A program made the translations under genes and the position numbers. Shown here piece by piece: positions 47,022 through 57,827 of a stretch of 64,000 nucleotides of DNA. This DNA comes from Neofusicoccum parvum. Its lineage: Eukaryota; Ascomycota; Dothideomycetes; Botryosphaeriales; Botryosphaeriaceae. The stretch spans positions 1,798,001 through 1,862,000 of the forward strand of contig CP087206.1 of assembly GCA_020912385.1 (NCBI GenBank). The letters run 5' to 3'. Under the pieces are notes generated by a model. The model did not search any database. It worked only from the letters and a program-made list of their open reading frames with translations, and was not told the DNA's origin. The first letter of the stretch is position 1; each line of letters begins with the position of its first letter.

Positions 47022-47888
47022 TTAAATGCGACGACAGTGCATGCCTTGTCCATACCTTTCCCTTACTTTCGCGTCAGCCTCCCTCTCAGAGAAGCCCAGC
47101 TTCCTGTAATGCCCCTTAAGGCCGCATCGACGTTTGAAGCTTTTCTTGCAACCAGGATGGTAACGCGGGTCGCAGTAGAACAATCTTGTCCCGCTTTCAC
47201 TTCCGCAGCTCTCCTTCTGGTGCCGGTGGAGCGACGCCTTGGATGTAAACTTACGCCGACAAGATGGGCAGGAGACTTCATCTCCGGATGCTGAGGCTTG
47301 ACGTGATCGGGCAGTTGGCTTCTCTGCCCATCGTCGAGGCTGATTCACCCTGGTTCCTGCTACTGGAGTCTTCCAGAGTCCCGCTTCGGCTATCTTCTCG
47401 CGGTTGCTCGATGCGACGGGCGATTGGCAAGCCAGGTTCCCCGTTAGGAAGCCTCCGCAACATGGAACGGCATCGAAACCGTAATGTCCTTCCGGTTCCA
47501 ACGGCTCCGGCGAGCCCATCATGGACGACGCATAAGACGGTCCGGCAAGAGACGAGTATGGGTAGTGGGAGGTATGCGTGTCCGAAGACTGTGAAGAGCC
47601 GGACACGTCGCTGAAGGCCAGACAAGCCTGTCCAACAGTGAACGATTTCGGCGGACCTGAACTGGAAGACACGAGGACAGCGGACGTTGAGCTCGATGAC
47701 GGAGAGGCCAGGTCGGTCTGATGGTTCTTGATCTCTGTAGTATCGATGTACCCAGCCACACCCTCGAAGCTGGTTCCTGGCGTATTCCAAAACTGCCTTG
47801 CTGCAATGGAATCATACACCCAGTCCATCGGCAACACGAAAGGGTTATCCATTCCGAAGGTCGAATCGTACGCAGGGTCCATCTGCAT
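47022..47888 (-). CDS. C2H2-type zinc-finger protein, 288 aa
   Basis: Start ATG at 47888 (MQMDPAYD), with a probable 5' intron just upstream (GTAAGC donor near 47957, CAG acceptor near 47904). The N-terminal 200 residues are Ser/Gly-rich with a short acidic/aromatic start, like an activation region. Finger 1 is C207-x2-C210-x12-H223-x4-C228 (CPSCRRKFTSKASLHRHQKESC), a CCHC variant. Finger 2 begins C239-x7-C247 and has one clear His (GHYRKLG), so it is atypical. Likely a DNA-binding regulator. No close family name can be given. The layout (disordered N-terminus, two C-terminal fingers, the first ending in Cys) matches the next gene. Confidence 0.65.
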   Translation of the reverse strand: MQMDPAYDSTFGMDNPFVLPMDWVYDSIAARQFWNTPGTSFEGVAGYIDTTEIKNHQTDLASPSSSSTSAVLVSSSSGPPKSFTVGQACLAFSDVSGSSQSSDTHTSHYPYSSLAGPSYASSMMGSPEPLEPEGHYGFDAVPCCGGFLTGNLACQSPVASSNREKIAEAGLWKTPVAGTRVNQPRRWAEKPTARSRQASASGDEVSCPSCRRKFTSKASLHRHQKESCGSESGTRLFYCDPRYHPGCKKSFKRRCGLKGHYRKLGFSEREADAKVRERYGQGMHCRRI

Positions 47889-50278
47889 GATGTGTAGTAC
47901 TGTCAAAGTGTAAGCTATGGCAAAGAATACAATCAGTTGCTATGTCTCGCTTACAGAGGTAGTATGATCTCAAAGGAAAGTCGCCGTTCAACGGGCCGTC
48001 GGAAGAGATGGTGAGGAAGTGGCCAGCAGGAGTCCTTCACTTTACACCAGGGCGATGACAAGAAAAGACCGAGAGTCGTCTTGACTCAAGTTGTCGCAGA
48101 AAGAGATGCACTTGTGCGGCCGGCACTACCAAGTCAGATGCCAGGATGGAACGAAGAATGGGTTGCGCTTGTCCTGTTGGCAAACAACGCAGGAGACAGG
48201 AACTATATACTATCACTGTCGATAGTATCATCCCAGTGAGAAGGGTTACACGACGACATGGCGATGGTGCTGGCGCCGTTTCCCGGTGGCGAAACAGGTG
48301 AATGCTGGCAGTGGACGGTATGGATGGTTGGAGCCAAAGCAACCAAGCCATGACAGCAAGAAGGTGTGAAGAATACCTCATGTTCAGACTCAACGTGTCT
48401 CGCTGACCTCAATAGCAAGCCGTTCACTCGCCGGCCAGGTGTGGCTGCATGGCCGCTTGTCCGGGGTGGTCGCCATGTTGGCTCGTGCCTGAGGACGACT
48501 GGCTCTTCGCACACCTCGATCCCACAATGACGGCACTTGAATGCATACCCCTTCATAATACCATCCGTCTCAGAGTATGGTTCTGGGTGACGCAGGCGGT
48601 CGGGTCAAGAAGCGGTCAGGAGGGAACGATGGGACTGGACGATGGGATCCGGGTCGGCAGGGTCAGAGGCTGTCTGCGAGTGTGTGAGCTAGCCCCAACT
48701 GGCCCAAGCCATTGTAAACGTGTCTGTGGCATGTAAGTCATATGCCAGAATGCCAGTCTGGCACTTTTTTTTGGTAGTATTTACTTCCGCCAGATGTACG
48801 CTTCTCAGCATGGAAGAAAAATAGGGGAGGAAAAGTTAAAAAAATCGCGTTGAGAGCACAGCGGATGGCTCTTTACATGAATGCCACAAGGCTGAGAGAT
48901 TACGGCGCGTGATTTATCAATAAATCAGCCTCATGCACCCTGCAAGTGCCCGCAGAATGCGAGTGCCCGCAGAAGTGGTTGTATGCCGACGCACCCTTCA
49001 CAGCCGAGGATTGATACGAGAAGTATCGGAAAGAGAAGGCACTGAAAGTTCTCCGAGGGGGGACTTCCGGAAGATCTTCATTGTAAGAGATGTTTTGATC
49101 ACAGCTTCAGTGGCAAGCGCCTTGTAGGTACGCGAAAGGCCCCCGTGCCGCAATTCTCAACTCCTTCGTGCATTCCGCTGCCCCACATGGATTGCTGAGT
49201 GACTGTTGAAATCCTACAACTAGAACACAGTTGGAAGAATAATTGAGTTACTCGTCGTGAGAGGCTGTTCGGTTTCCTTTGCCTCAATTTTGCTCGAGCT
49301 GTCATAGAACGAGCCATGGCATGGAGCGGTTAGACAGCCCCAGGACATTTGGCAATGACCAATGAGACGAGAAAGACTTTCCCCGCCATCATTGCCTTGT
49401 AAAAGTGGCAAGAAGGCAAACACTTCTTGATTGATAAGGCAAAAAGAGGCGATCACGCAGTGTTTCGTGCGGGCGTGAGGGGCGCAAGGATCAGGGAAGG
49501 CTGCAGCTGTGTTTCTGCAAAGCCCACAGCCAGCGCAATTTGGGGCAGTGCCACCCCTCAGCCGCTCCTTCCGACAAGCCTCTCTACTACTCCATCCCGA
49601 TGGAAACCGTGAGATAGCTTGTTTGCTGAAATAAAGGGAAGTATGCTATCATGCCAATGCAGTGTTATTCTGCGCCCCCACCGCGCGTTGAGGGCAACGA
49701 CTTCCCCACCTTTGGCCGGTTGGCAATCAGCGATACCCCGTATTCGGCAGCCTGCTGCGAGTACGCACTACTGCAAGCCACCGGACATGCCACTTCACAC
49801 GCAGATACTGCAGCAAAAGGAATCTTGAGTTCATGCAACCTCCGGGCCGCGCCGCCACGGCAATCTAGATGACTGGCATGTCGCCTGGCGCGAGATGCCA
49901 CAAGACGATGAGTTGTAGACACAATCTCGGCCTATCAACTATTCCAGCGCACGTATAATCACTGTTATCATGGTAGTGCTTGGAGTCTTCCCTGATGGAT
50001 CGTTGAACCGTGATTCTTTGTTTTAAACATGTAAATTGGTGGGTTTAATCGGCTTGGAAATGCTGGATGGGCTTTTGGTGGAAACTCTGCCTGTGAAGAC
50101 CCCGGTTTAATTAGCGAAACGCGTATGGCACCGAAAACACGACTGTCCACAAATAAAAATAGTCATGATTCGTTATTCAATAATTGGTCTAGAATGGAGT
50201 CCTGCTACGACATTTCTAGCTAATGAAGATTCAGACTTGTCGCCCATGAGAATATGCATCCGACACCTGAGCCCAACA
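47889..50278. other. 2.4 kb with no supported gene
   Basis: Contains a short minus-strand frame from ATG 48556 (MKGYAFKCRHCGIEVCEEP) and another from ATG 48381 with a hydrophobic start; neither has a clear structure. A small hairpin with 8-bp arms (ATACTATC) lies at 48207-48228. The rest is mixed, leaning to AT after 49.6 kb. Confidence 0.4.
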
Positions 50279-51045
50279 TCACTCAGACGCTGCCGGACGA
50301 GTGGTGTTGCGCTGAGCTCGACCAGCTCTCTGAGAATGGGCCTTTGTCAGATGATCATTGAATTTGTCTGTCCGCACGAAGGCTTCCTCACACTTTTCAC
50401 AAAATAAGATCTTTCCCGTTCGTGGTCCACAGCCGAACGAGTTCCAGTGCCGAGCGCGATTGTATATGGTGGTGAAGGATCGCCGGCATGGATCACAACG
50501 GAAACGCCTTTTGGCCCGGCTGGCCGGCTTCGTGAAATGAAACGGAACTCTGCCGTTTCCTGCCGTTTCGTGCATGAGATTTCCCTGGCGATGATCCGCT
50601 TGGCCAGAGTGGCCAACCATTTGCTGAATTGGATTATCGGAACCGGAAGAGTGATTGCCATCTGATGAAGGTGTTGAGACAGCAGTAGTGTAAGAGTCTG
50701 TCGAGGATCCCAACGAGACTGGGCTATCGGAAGTAAAGAACGATGGCACAGAGTCATTGTAAATTGAGTCGCCGAGCATTTCGTCTTGAGGGTGGTTGCA
50801 ACAAGACTCGACAAGCTGTTCAAATTCGTCCTTGGGAAGCAAGGCTACTTCATGCGGCTCCAATTGCTCCGGCTCCTTGCAGAATTCGGAAGAATCCCAA
50901 AGGTCAGGGGCCTCAATTTGCTCAAAGCCTGACATTGTGTTCGGAACCTACATATGACCCGTTAGAATGCATGCAGACGCTCAGGGGAAACAGAAAAGAA
51001 AGTAGTACTCACTTGCTCGTTCTTCATGCTGTCTGCCTTTGCCAT
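50279..51045 (-). CDS. C2H2 zinc-finger protein, 233 aa
   Basis: Exons 51045-51013 (MAKADSMKNEQ) and 50947-50279, joined in phase 0 across a 65-bp intron with GTGAGT, TTCTAACG and ATGTAG; initiation at the internal ATG 50935 (MSGFEQ) is the alternative. The N-terminal 130 residues are acidic and Ser/Thr-rich, suggestive of an activation region. Two fingers follow: FRCDPCRRSFTTIYNRARHWNSFGC (C-x2-C-x12-H-x5-C) and LFCEKCEEAFVRTDKFNDHLTKAH (C-x2-C-x12-H-x4-H). The end is basic. Its 5' end faces the motif-dense region and the HET gene. Confidence 0.7.
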
Positions 51046-51144
51046 GAGCAGTTTCCTCGGTGAAGTCCATGGTTTTTATACAGCTAGTGTATGTGTAAAT
51101 GGTACGAAGATATTACTCCATGTAATACAGACGATTACTTGAAA

Positions 51145-53856
51145 TGCGGGAAAGATTCGTCTCCCGCATCTTTGGCATAAAATCTAATCCATTTCTATTG
51201 GATTACCCTTGATAAGGTGGGAGTTTCCTGTGGGAAAAAAAATGTTTGTAGAGCGTCCAATCAGGCGGAGTCAGAGTTTCTTCCCGCATAACACATTACC
51301 ACTTCTCCCACATGTTCACCACGTTTCGCGACGCGGGATGACCATACGTCAGCTTCATGGTATGTCCCTGGCGATGCCACATCACAAAATGGCTCGCTAG
51401 TTGGTTGTAGAGTGGATTGGTGTTACAGTCTATCGAATAATTCCTGATGTCGAGTGTGTGGGAGTCTACCAACGCATGCGTTGCTGGGTAGAAAGTTGAC
51501 AGACGAACGACTTCAGAACGGACTCTGAAAAAAGCGCACTCAGCGAGTACCGCCATAATGACGCCCCCTAATATCTAAGCACGGCAGCGCGACTCTCGAT
51601 ATATATGTCCAGCAAAGCCTCCTGGAGGCTACAGCGCTGCGCCGTTAATCTGAGACCCCAGCATGCATTCACGTTCAATTTTTCACGTAGGCAACAGTGG
51701 CTATGTCCTTGCGCCGCAAGATCCAGTGCGGCTGAGCAGGTATGTTCTCACATAGCACGGCTGCAGCCAGCAGTGTCGGTTAATGCAACTAAGCAGCTGC
51801 CTTGCAGCTTCCTCGCGGCCCAGCCAGCTACCTTCTCATAGGGCTGCCGACGCGCCCAGGGGAAAATTATCCTGCAGCGGATGAAATACGGCAGTGCCAT
51901 ACAGCTAGAGAAGACGGATCTTCAGCCGCGCTTGTGGGAATCTTATCTTACACTCGCTCCCGCATCTCGGTTGGACGGGGACTAGGATTGATGCGGGATA
52001 AACGCACATTTGCGCCACGCGCCACCATCTCCCGCAGGTGCGTTCCAGAAATAGGGCGTTTCCTTGCCTTCGTCCGACAGATAACGTAGCCCGCATGATG
52101 TTATATCGGAGCGCCTGCATATATTTACATTTCCCGCAGATTGGTCTTACCCAAAGTTGCTTCCCACTTTTCTTTAGAAGGACATTTCGTACCGCAACAT
52201 CGCCCGAGAGCACTTCAAGAGGTAAAAAATCCCTTGGCTGTCGGGAAAATGTAATTATACTATGTGATCAGCTAACTTTGTGTTGAAACCGGTCGATTAC
52301 CCCATAGATATTTCCCCAGACAAAGCCTGTATGAGTACCCAAGCCCGAAAGGTCATCAGATGTGGTGTAGTAGATGATATTTCGGTGAGAAAATGGCACT
52401 CATTTGTCCGTAGTGTGCGACTTTACGTTATGTATGAATAGACATGTTAAATCAGTGGTATATTGATTAATTGTACGAAAAGACGGGATATCCCATTTTT
52501 GCCAAAATGAACCGCATTGCATCAAAAACGCCCAATAAAAGTAACAGGTACAGGAGATAACACAGAAAGAGAGAAATAAATGCACAGAGCTAAAGCCACC
52601 GATCCGCTGCAGCAGCATCATCCAAGGTTGGCGACTCCATGTTCCCTTCTTCATGTGATGGAGTTCGGAATGACACCTTCTCTTCGCTTTTCCTCTCATA
52701 GGTAGGATATTCTGCCTTTGTTCCATCAAGGCTGTTGAAAAATTCCCCGAAGACTGTCTCTCGTCTGGTTGGCTGCATTGAGCTGGTGTTGCAGTGGCAT
52801 CGCGGCGAGAGAGGGCATTTCATGCCACCGATAACCATTTTGAAGTGGAAGAGGAGTATACTGTGCCGTAAAAGACGTTAGAAACAGCATCAAACCGTGG
52901 AAATAGTAGCTTGTTCATTACCTGGAGTCTAAGGTATATATTTACTCTGAGGTGGCTGTTTTTCTTTTCCCCAAGGGAATGGCAGTTCATTCAGCGGTGA
53001 ATAGCGAGACGTACTCTTGGCACTCTTTCCATGGGACTCCATGAATTTAAATATCGCATGGCATATCAGCAGGAGAGCTATAGCGATGGGGAAATAGTCC
53101 CGTGCGTAGGCGGAGGGATTGTTGACCAAGGATTTCTAAAGCCGCAGGGCTCAGGTGGCGGCATGGAGGTGCAGAGTAGTTGCGCTCGGACGACTCATTT
53201 GGTATCCAGATATTTCCCACAGCGGCAGTGACCGCGAGCTCCAGTGAGCGTTTGAAACAGCTAGTGCGTGACGTTCGAGGAGGAGCGGGAAAGATTCAGG
53301 CTCACGTGCAAGCCGGATCGGAGTTGTGTTGTACGATTTCGCATGCGGGAAAACTGCTGCGTTGGCGGGAAAGATGCGGGAAACCCTGCGACCGATGGTG
53401 CCAGCAGAGAGGGAGATGTATACGTAAATAGCGGGGTAACGATGACCCAGTCATGCCTGCATATGCGGGAAACACTTAGTCGGGGAAGCAGTCCGTGCAT
53501 CACCTTGCTGGTGGAGCCAATGGCTGAATGCCCCCGTGCCCAACGAATGATCCAAGCTGCTGGGCCAGAGTGATCCCCAACGGCGAGGCGTGCATCGATA
53601 GTTTCCCTTTGGATATCGACATATGAGTTAACCATCCATGATGGCAGTTGCAATTCATCTAGGTGTGCATCCCAGGCTAGTGTTTCGCATATTGGTGTTC
53701 TGAGTGAGGGGAAACCCCACCGAACGAAAACAATTGACAATTCTGAATGAGCTCGCATGACGGCAAGGGCAGCATGATATGTCGGTGAATAAGGCTTTGC
53801 AGCGTCTGAGGGTTGAGTGGGTAATCGGTGTGCAGTGCGTTTCCGGTGTGCGGGAA
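51145..53856. promoter_or_regulatory. cluster of TGCGGGAAA-type motifs on both strands
   Basis: TGCGGGA occurs eleven times on either strand: 51145, 51162(-), 51281(-), 51958(-), 51992, 52030(-), 52131(-), 53344, 53375, 53464 and 53849. GCGGGAAA without the leading T occurs at 53285 and 53365. The fuller consensus is about ATGCGGGAAAGAT; 51146 and 53285 share GCGGGAAAGATTC. The core TTTCCCGC equals the classical E2F-type site. The cluster fills the 2.9 kb between the 5' ends of the C2H2 gene and the HET gene. Binding factor and function are unknown. Confidence 0.6.
52590..53129 (-). other. two short open frames, possible gene remnant
   Basis: One frame (52929-53129, no ATG at its start) encodes a hydrophobic segment YFPIAIALLLICHAIFKFM followed by a basic tail. 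A second (ATG 52838 to 52590, 82 aa) lies beyond an intron-like stretch with a CTAAC branch point and CACAG acceptor. The two frames do not join in phase with any donor I could find, so this is either a decayed small membrane protein or chance. Confidence 0.2.
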
Positions 53857-53988
53857 GATACCTTAAGTTGCCTCATATTAGCTTCGTAATATGTTTAGCC
53901 TCGTGGGCCCGAAAGGCGAAGTTAAGTAGGGCCATAGCCTCTCTATCATCTGCACACCTTGGATCATCCTTGATTCCATTGTTTTCCC

Positions 53989-56004
53989 ATGCCTTCTACA
54001 TTCGAATACTTGCCGTTAAATCGGCAACTCAACGAGGTCCGCCTTATTGAGCTACATCCTGGGTCACCAGGAGACTCTATTCAGTGCACTGTCCGCATAC
54101 GGTCTCTAAATGACAATCCAAGATACGAGGCACTGTCGTACGCATGGGGAAAATCAGGGAAGGAGGCCTTGATTAAACTTGACGGGCGTCAATTTACCGT
54201 CTCGACTAGTTTACTGTCTGCTCTCCAAAACATTCGAAATCAAGACAGCAACCGAACCCTGTGGGTCGATACGCTGAGCATCGATCAGCACAATGAAGAC
54301 GAGAAAGAGTGGCAAGTGAGCATTATGGGTACAATCTTCAGAAAATGCTCTAAGGGCCTTTTGTGGGTTGGAGAAGAGTCCGAGCCAGGCGATGCCTGGT
54401 GCCCTGCCAAAGATCAAAGCCACTACAACCATCGGGTCGGCGCTCTTGAACCGCATGGTGCCTGCTCCCACAACATTGACCAGGCGCACGAGAATCAGGC
54501 TTTAAGTGGACAACGCAAACCAGTACGCAAGGACCTCAATCGTCGCCGAAGCTTCTCATCTGTCTCTCACGGGCAGAACAGGTGCAAACATCTGGATTGC
54601 ATATGGCACGGAAGACAACCACAAATCTCGAAAGCCCAAGAGTTGATGAAATCACTTGAACATGGCGATCATCTCTCCGAAATTCCCACGCTGAACCATC
54701 CATCTCTTCCTCAAGGGAAACTGGAATACGAAATTATGGAACCGCTCATGGCGCTTGGAGCGTTAATGAGTCGAAGTTGGTGGACACGCATGTGGACCGT
54801 TCAGGAAGCAGCTTTACCGCCCGCCTCAGATTTGTGCTGGGGAAGGTCGACATACCCCTTAGAGAGCATGGCCAAATCAGCCGAGAGGCTCTTTTTCCAC
54901 TCGCAGAATTGCTGTTCTGCGTCCTTTGCAAGCCTGATTCAAAGGCTGGACGAGCTATCGTGTGATGAGGCGACAGTGAATGCCTTGTTCAACTTCCAGA
55001 AACATGTCCACACCTTGGAATTGACTCGAAGGTGGATACGAAAGCCTGACGCGGAAATCAATTTCATGGATTGTCTCTACAGCTTCCATAATCGGAAGTC
55101 AAAGCATCCCCGAGATAAGATTTTTGCATGTCTAGGCCTTTCCCCTTCAAAATTCGGCATTGAAGTAGATTACGGTATTAGCGAGCAACAACTGTACAGA
55201 GATATCAGTCTCCATTTGCTACGCTCTTGTCCGGATCGTTCACTCTCGGTCCTGTGGCGCGAATCCGAGCCTGCCGATTCACTTCCTTCATGGGTCAAGG
55301 AATTCAACAAAGAGACAATGGCACTCAATCGACGTGCTCGGAGCGAGCATTACAATGCATGCAACGGTGGAAAAATCCAACCTGCGAACTACACCGACGG
55401 TGTTCTCTCTTTGCTGGGGACAAAGGTAGATGTCCTCAGTGACGTCACACCGAACGCTCACTCCGCCTCTACGTTTTCCGGATGCCAATTCTCGACTTTC
55501 CGCGAATGGGCCCTATTCCTCTCATTGAATGAGCGTCAAGGCTCTTATAGCCCCGGTGTTACTTGGCTTGATGCATTTGGTCGGACTCTAAGTGGAGATA
55601 TTCACGAATTGTACCGGAAAGGCTGCGGTCTCAGTGAAAATAAAGTGAAGGGTTTTGTTCGGTCATTAATGAAGAGTAAGCCGAGGATTGATCTCATAGA
55701 GACATCGTTGGCTCAAGAGTTGAATACTTCAGCTGCTGGGAGGAAAATGTTCATGACAGAGCAAGGGCGCATTGGCCTGGGGCCGAAATGGATTCAACCA
55801 AGAGACGAGGTATGGGTTCTCTCTGGAGGGAGTGTCCCGTTCATCTTACGGCCTTTACCGATTCGGAATACTAAAGATCGTGGTATGAAACAACTGAATT
55901 CCCAGAAACATCATGTGGTTGTTGGAGATTGCTACGTTCAGGGTATTATGTTCGGGGAGGCAGTATCAGCCACAACACTTGATCAATACGTATTCCTCGA
56001 GTAG
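53989..56004 (+). CDS. HET-domain (heterokaryon incompatibility) protein, 671 aa
   Basis: Single exon. The HET domain is N-terminal: RYEALSYAWG at about 45-54, LWVDTLSIDQHNEDEKEWQVSIMGTIF at about 91-117 and then the GLLWVGEES block. An insertion rich in polar residues follows, then WWTRMWTVQEAAL, the usual R-x-W-T-x-Q-E motif. The C-terminal half has CLGL and ISEQQLYRDISLHLL segments typical of long HET proteins. HET proteins act in non-self recognition and cell death between incompatible strains; whether this one is an incompatibility gene cannot be told. No NACHT or repeat domain is attached. It lies in a gene-poor accessory stretch. Confidence 0.9.
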   Translation: MPSTFEYLPLNRQLNEVRLIELHPGSPGDSIQCTVRIRSLNDNPRYEALSYAWGKSGKEALIKLDGRQFTVSTSLLSALQNIRNQDSNRTLWVDTLSIDQHNEDEKEWQVSIMGTIFRKCSKGLLWVGEESEPGDAWCPAKDQSHYNHRVGALEPHGACSHNIDQAHENQALSGQRKPVRKDLNRRRSFSSVSHGQNRCKHLDCIWHGRQPQISKAQELMKSLEHGDHLSEIPTLNHPSLPQGKLEYEIMEPLMALGALMSRSWWTRMWTVQEAALPPASDLCWGRSTYPLESMAKSAERLFFHSQNCCSASFASLIQRLDELSCDEATVNALFNFQKHVHTLELTRRWIRKPDAEINFMDCLYSFHNRKSKHPRDKIFACLGLSPSKFGIEVDYGISEQQLYRDISLHLLRSCPDRSLSVLWRESEPADSLPSWVKEFNKETMALNRRARSEHYNACNGGKIQPANYTDGVLSLLGTKVDVLSDVTPNAHSASTFSGCQFSTFREWALFLSLNERQGSYSPGVTWLDAFGRTLSGDIHELYRKGCGLSENKVKGFVRSLMKSKPRIDLIETSLAQELNTSAAGRKMFMTEQGRIGLGPKWIQPRDEVWVLSGGSVPFILRPLPIRNTKDRGMKQLNSQKHHVVVGDCYVQGIMFGEAVSATTLDQYVFLE

Positions 56005-57561
56005 TTTCACATACTCTATTCGTTTATCCTTATTATTTAATATATTTCGGACTATTAATAAAGTTATTCCTAGCTCTATATTAATGGTTTTACTACCTAC
56101 TGTATGTACGTCATTATTATATCTCTAATTTTCCACCATCTAAACGGTCTATTAAATAAGGAAAGACCTTAGGGAGTTAAGCCCATCCTACAACCTTTAT
56201 AATTATTAAGGTACACCATTTATTGGTCTATCTAGCGAGGAAAATGGATCTTCTTATTATCTAACAGGAAATTTCAAAGAAGCAAATGTTGTTTAATACT
56301 ACCCGTCGTTGCATCAATCCTTATGCTGCATGAGACCACTTTTCCGATCGGACGTACCTAACTTCTCAGATATTCATTCTGGCTTACTTGAGGATATTAA
56401 ATAAAAAGTGCGATGAGTGGCTTTTTTTTCCCTTGATAAAAAAAGAGCATCAGCTGATGGAAAGAGCACAAAAATCCAGCGAGGAGAATGGAAGGTTGCG
56501 ATCAAGCCACTAGACTAAAATTTCATTAAGCGAAGGGTTATATATTGGATTACGTGGATCATCTATACTGCTAAAATTATAATGCCAACGAAACTTCACG
56601 GTACGCGCAGCTCGGGGCTTCTGCGCTTGCCCGACAAGCGCTGTACGGACAAGGCAGAACAAAATCTACCAGACCATGTGCGCATCGCATAGCATTCTCC
56701 GTTGCGGACCAACAGTGTTACGCGATAAGTAGAATATTTATATTCACCTTTGCTAGCATGTAGGCCTATTGTATATCTTGTTATGCTCGTGCTTGTGGAC
56801 CTATTGTTCTCGCGGTTGATGTGGGGTTGAGGAGCCAAGTGACATTCCACAATTGGGACCTAACACGACGACGCAGCATTAATGTGCCTCGCCTACTAGT
56901 TGATCAACTTGAGTTTTAAATGCTGCTAGCAATATACTTTGAAGTGCATTCCTAGAAGGTAAGCCTGTCGGGCGGCTGAGTGAGCGTCTCAAGTGGGCGC
57001 AATGTTTGACCCGCTGTCACCCGTGCCGTGTGTCGTGGCTCGAGTGTCCGGTTTCATCACCCAGCTACGATCTTGACAACACACGCATTGCTGGCCATCT
57101 CTCTATGAGCTCAGGAGATATCCTGTCCGTATTCTTCCATCATTCGTTTGTTCTACAAGCCTAACCGACCGCCCCTTGCCTATACGTCGTGTGTGGTTTT
57201 AGACGCAGGTCTTCGGCAGCGGTGCGTAGTGCTAGAGTCAAATACCCTGCCTTACTTGCGCATGTTCACCATCTGAAAGGTTATCTGGTGACGCAGTGAG
57301 TTGTTTACAATGGGACCCTTGCATTTGTGGGCTTATTCGTTGCGCGTTATTGTTGTCCAATAAGGTTCTCGCGCGCAATTGCGCACAAGTCCAGGAAAAA
57401 GAGTCCCTCGGATGGTTTCGCCCTTCAACCAGTACGCGGCGTTTTCTTCAACCACACTACCCATCTTCCACACAACCACGTCCTGCAAATGACTGGATTC
57501 TTATAGCCATAGGAGTCTTTTGTTGACGCACGCAGTCCTCAAGCTTTACAAAAAGTAGCCA
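56005..57561. other. AT-rich relic-like sequence, no gene
   Basis: From 56005 to about 56600 the DNA is strongly AT-rich with many TA steps and no usable frame, like repeat DNA decayed by RIP. Composition returns to normal by 57 kb. Nothing was recognised to 57561. Confidence 0.45.
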
Positions 57562-57804
57562 TTATCGGAGCAGTCTATTGAGCCACCATTTCCCACCAAA
57601 GTAAGTCTCATAAACGGCGAACAACTGCACGCCTTCACCTGCGCAGTACCTTACTCGAAGACTTTTGACAGGGCAATTATCTATCTGGCTATTGTCGTCC
57701 AGTGACGCCATCAAGGGTACATAGTCAGGTAAGCCTCTCGAGATGACCGAGCGTTGCCTCCGGACCCGGCTCACAATGTCCAACAAGAAGCCCTGAACAT
57801 CCAA
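57562..57804 (-). pseudogene. possible HET-type protein fragment
   Basis: An 80-codon frame without an ATG at its start, directly after an in-frame stop. It reads LDVQGFLLDIVSRVRR and later GLPDYVPLMASLDDN. The D-x-x-GFLLDIV phrase resembles the middle part of HET-domain proteins, where a similar phrase precedes a variable region. No HET core is nearby. This is a weak call. Confidence 0.2.
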
Positions 57805-57827
57805 TCGTTACATCCAAATACACACAT

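Noticed and set aside
48037..48556. Two short minus-strand frames, one with a hydrophobic start and one with a CRHCGIEVC phrase
   Set aside because: Too short, overlapping in different frames, and no splice route to the downstream C2H2 gene was found.
52929..53129. Membrane-segment frame considered as exon 1 of a gene with 52590-52838
   Set aside because: Phases do not match with any GT-AG pair, so it was left as a low-confidence remnant.
53261..53758. 165-codon minus-strand frame from an ATG
   Set aside because: It lies in the motif cluster upstream of the HET gene, with no domain; a DELQLPSWMVNSY phrase loosely recalls HET proteins but is not enough.
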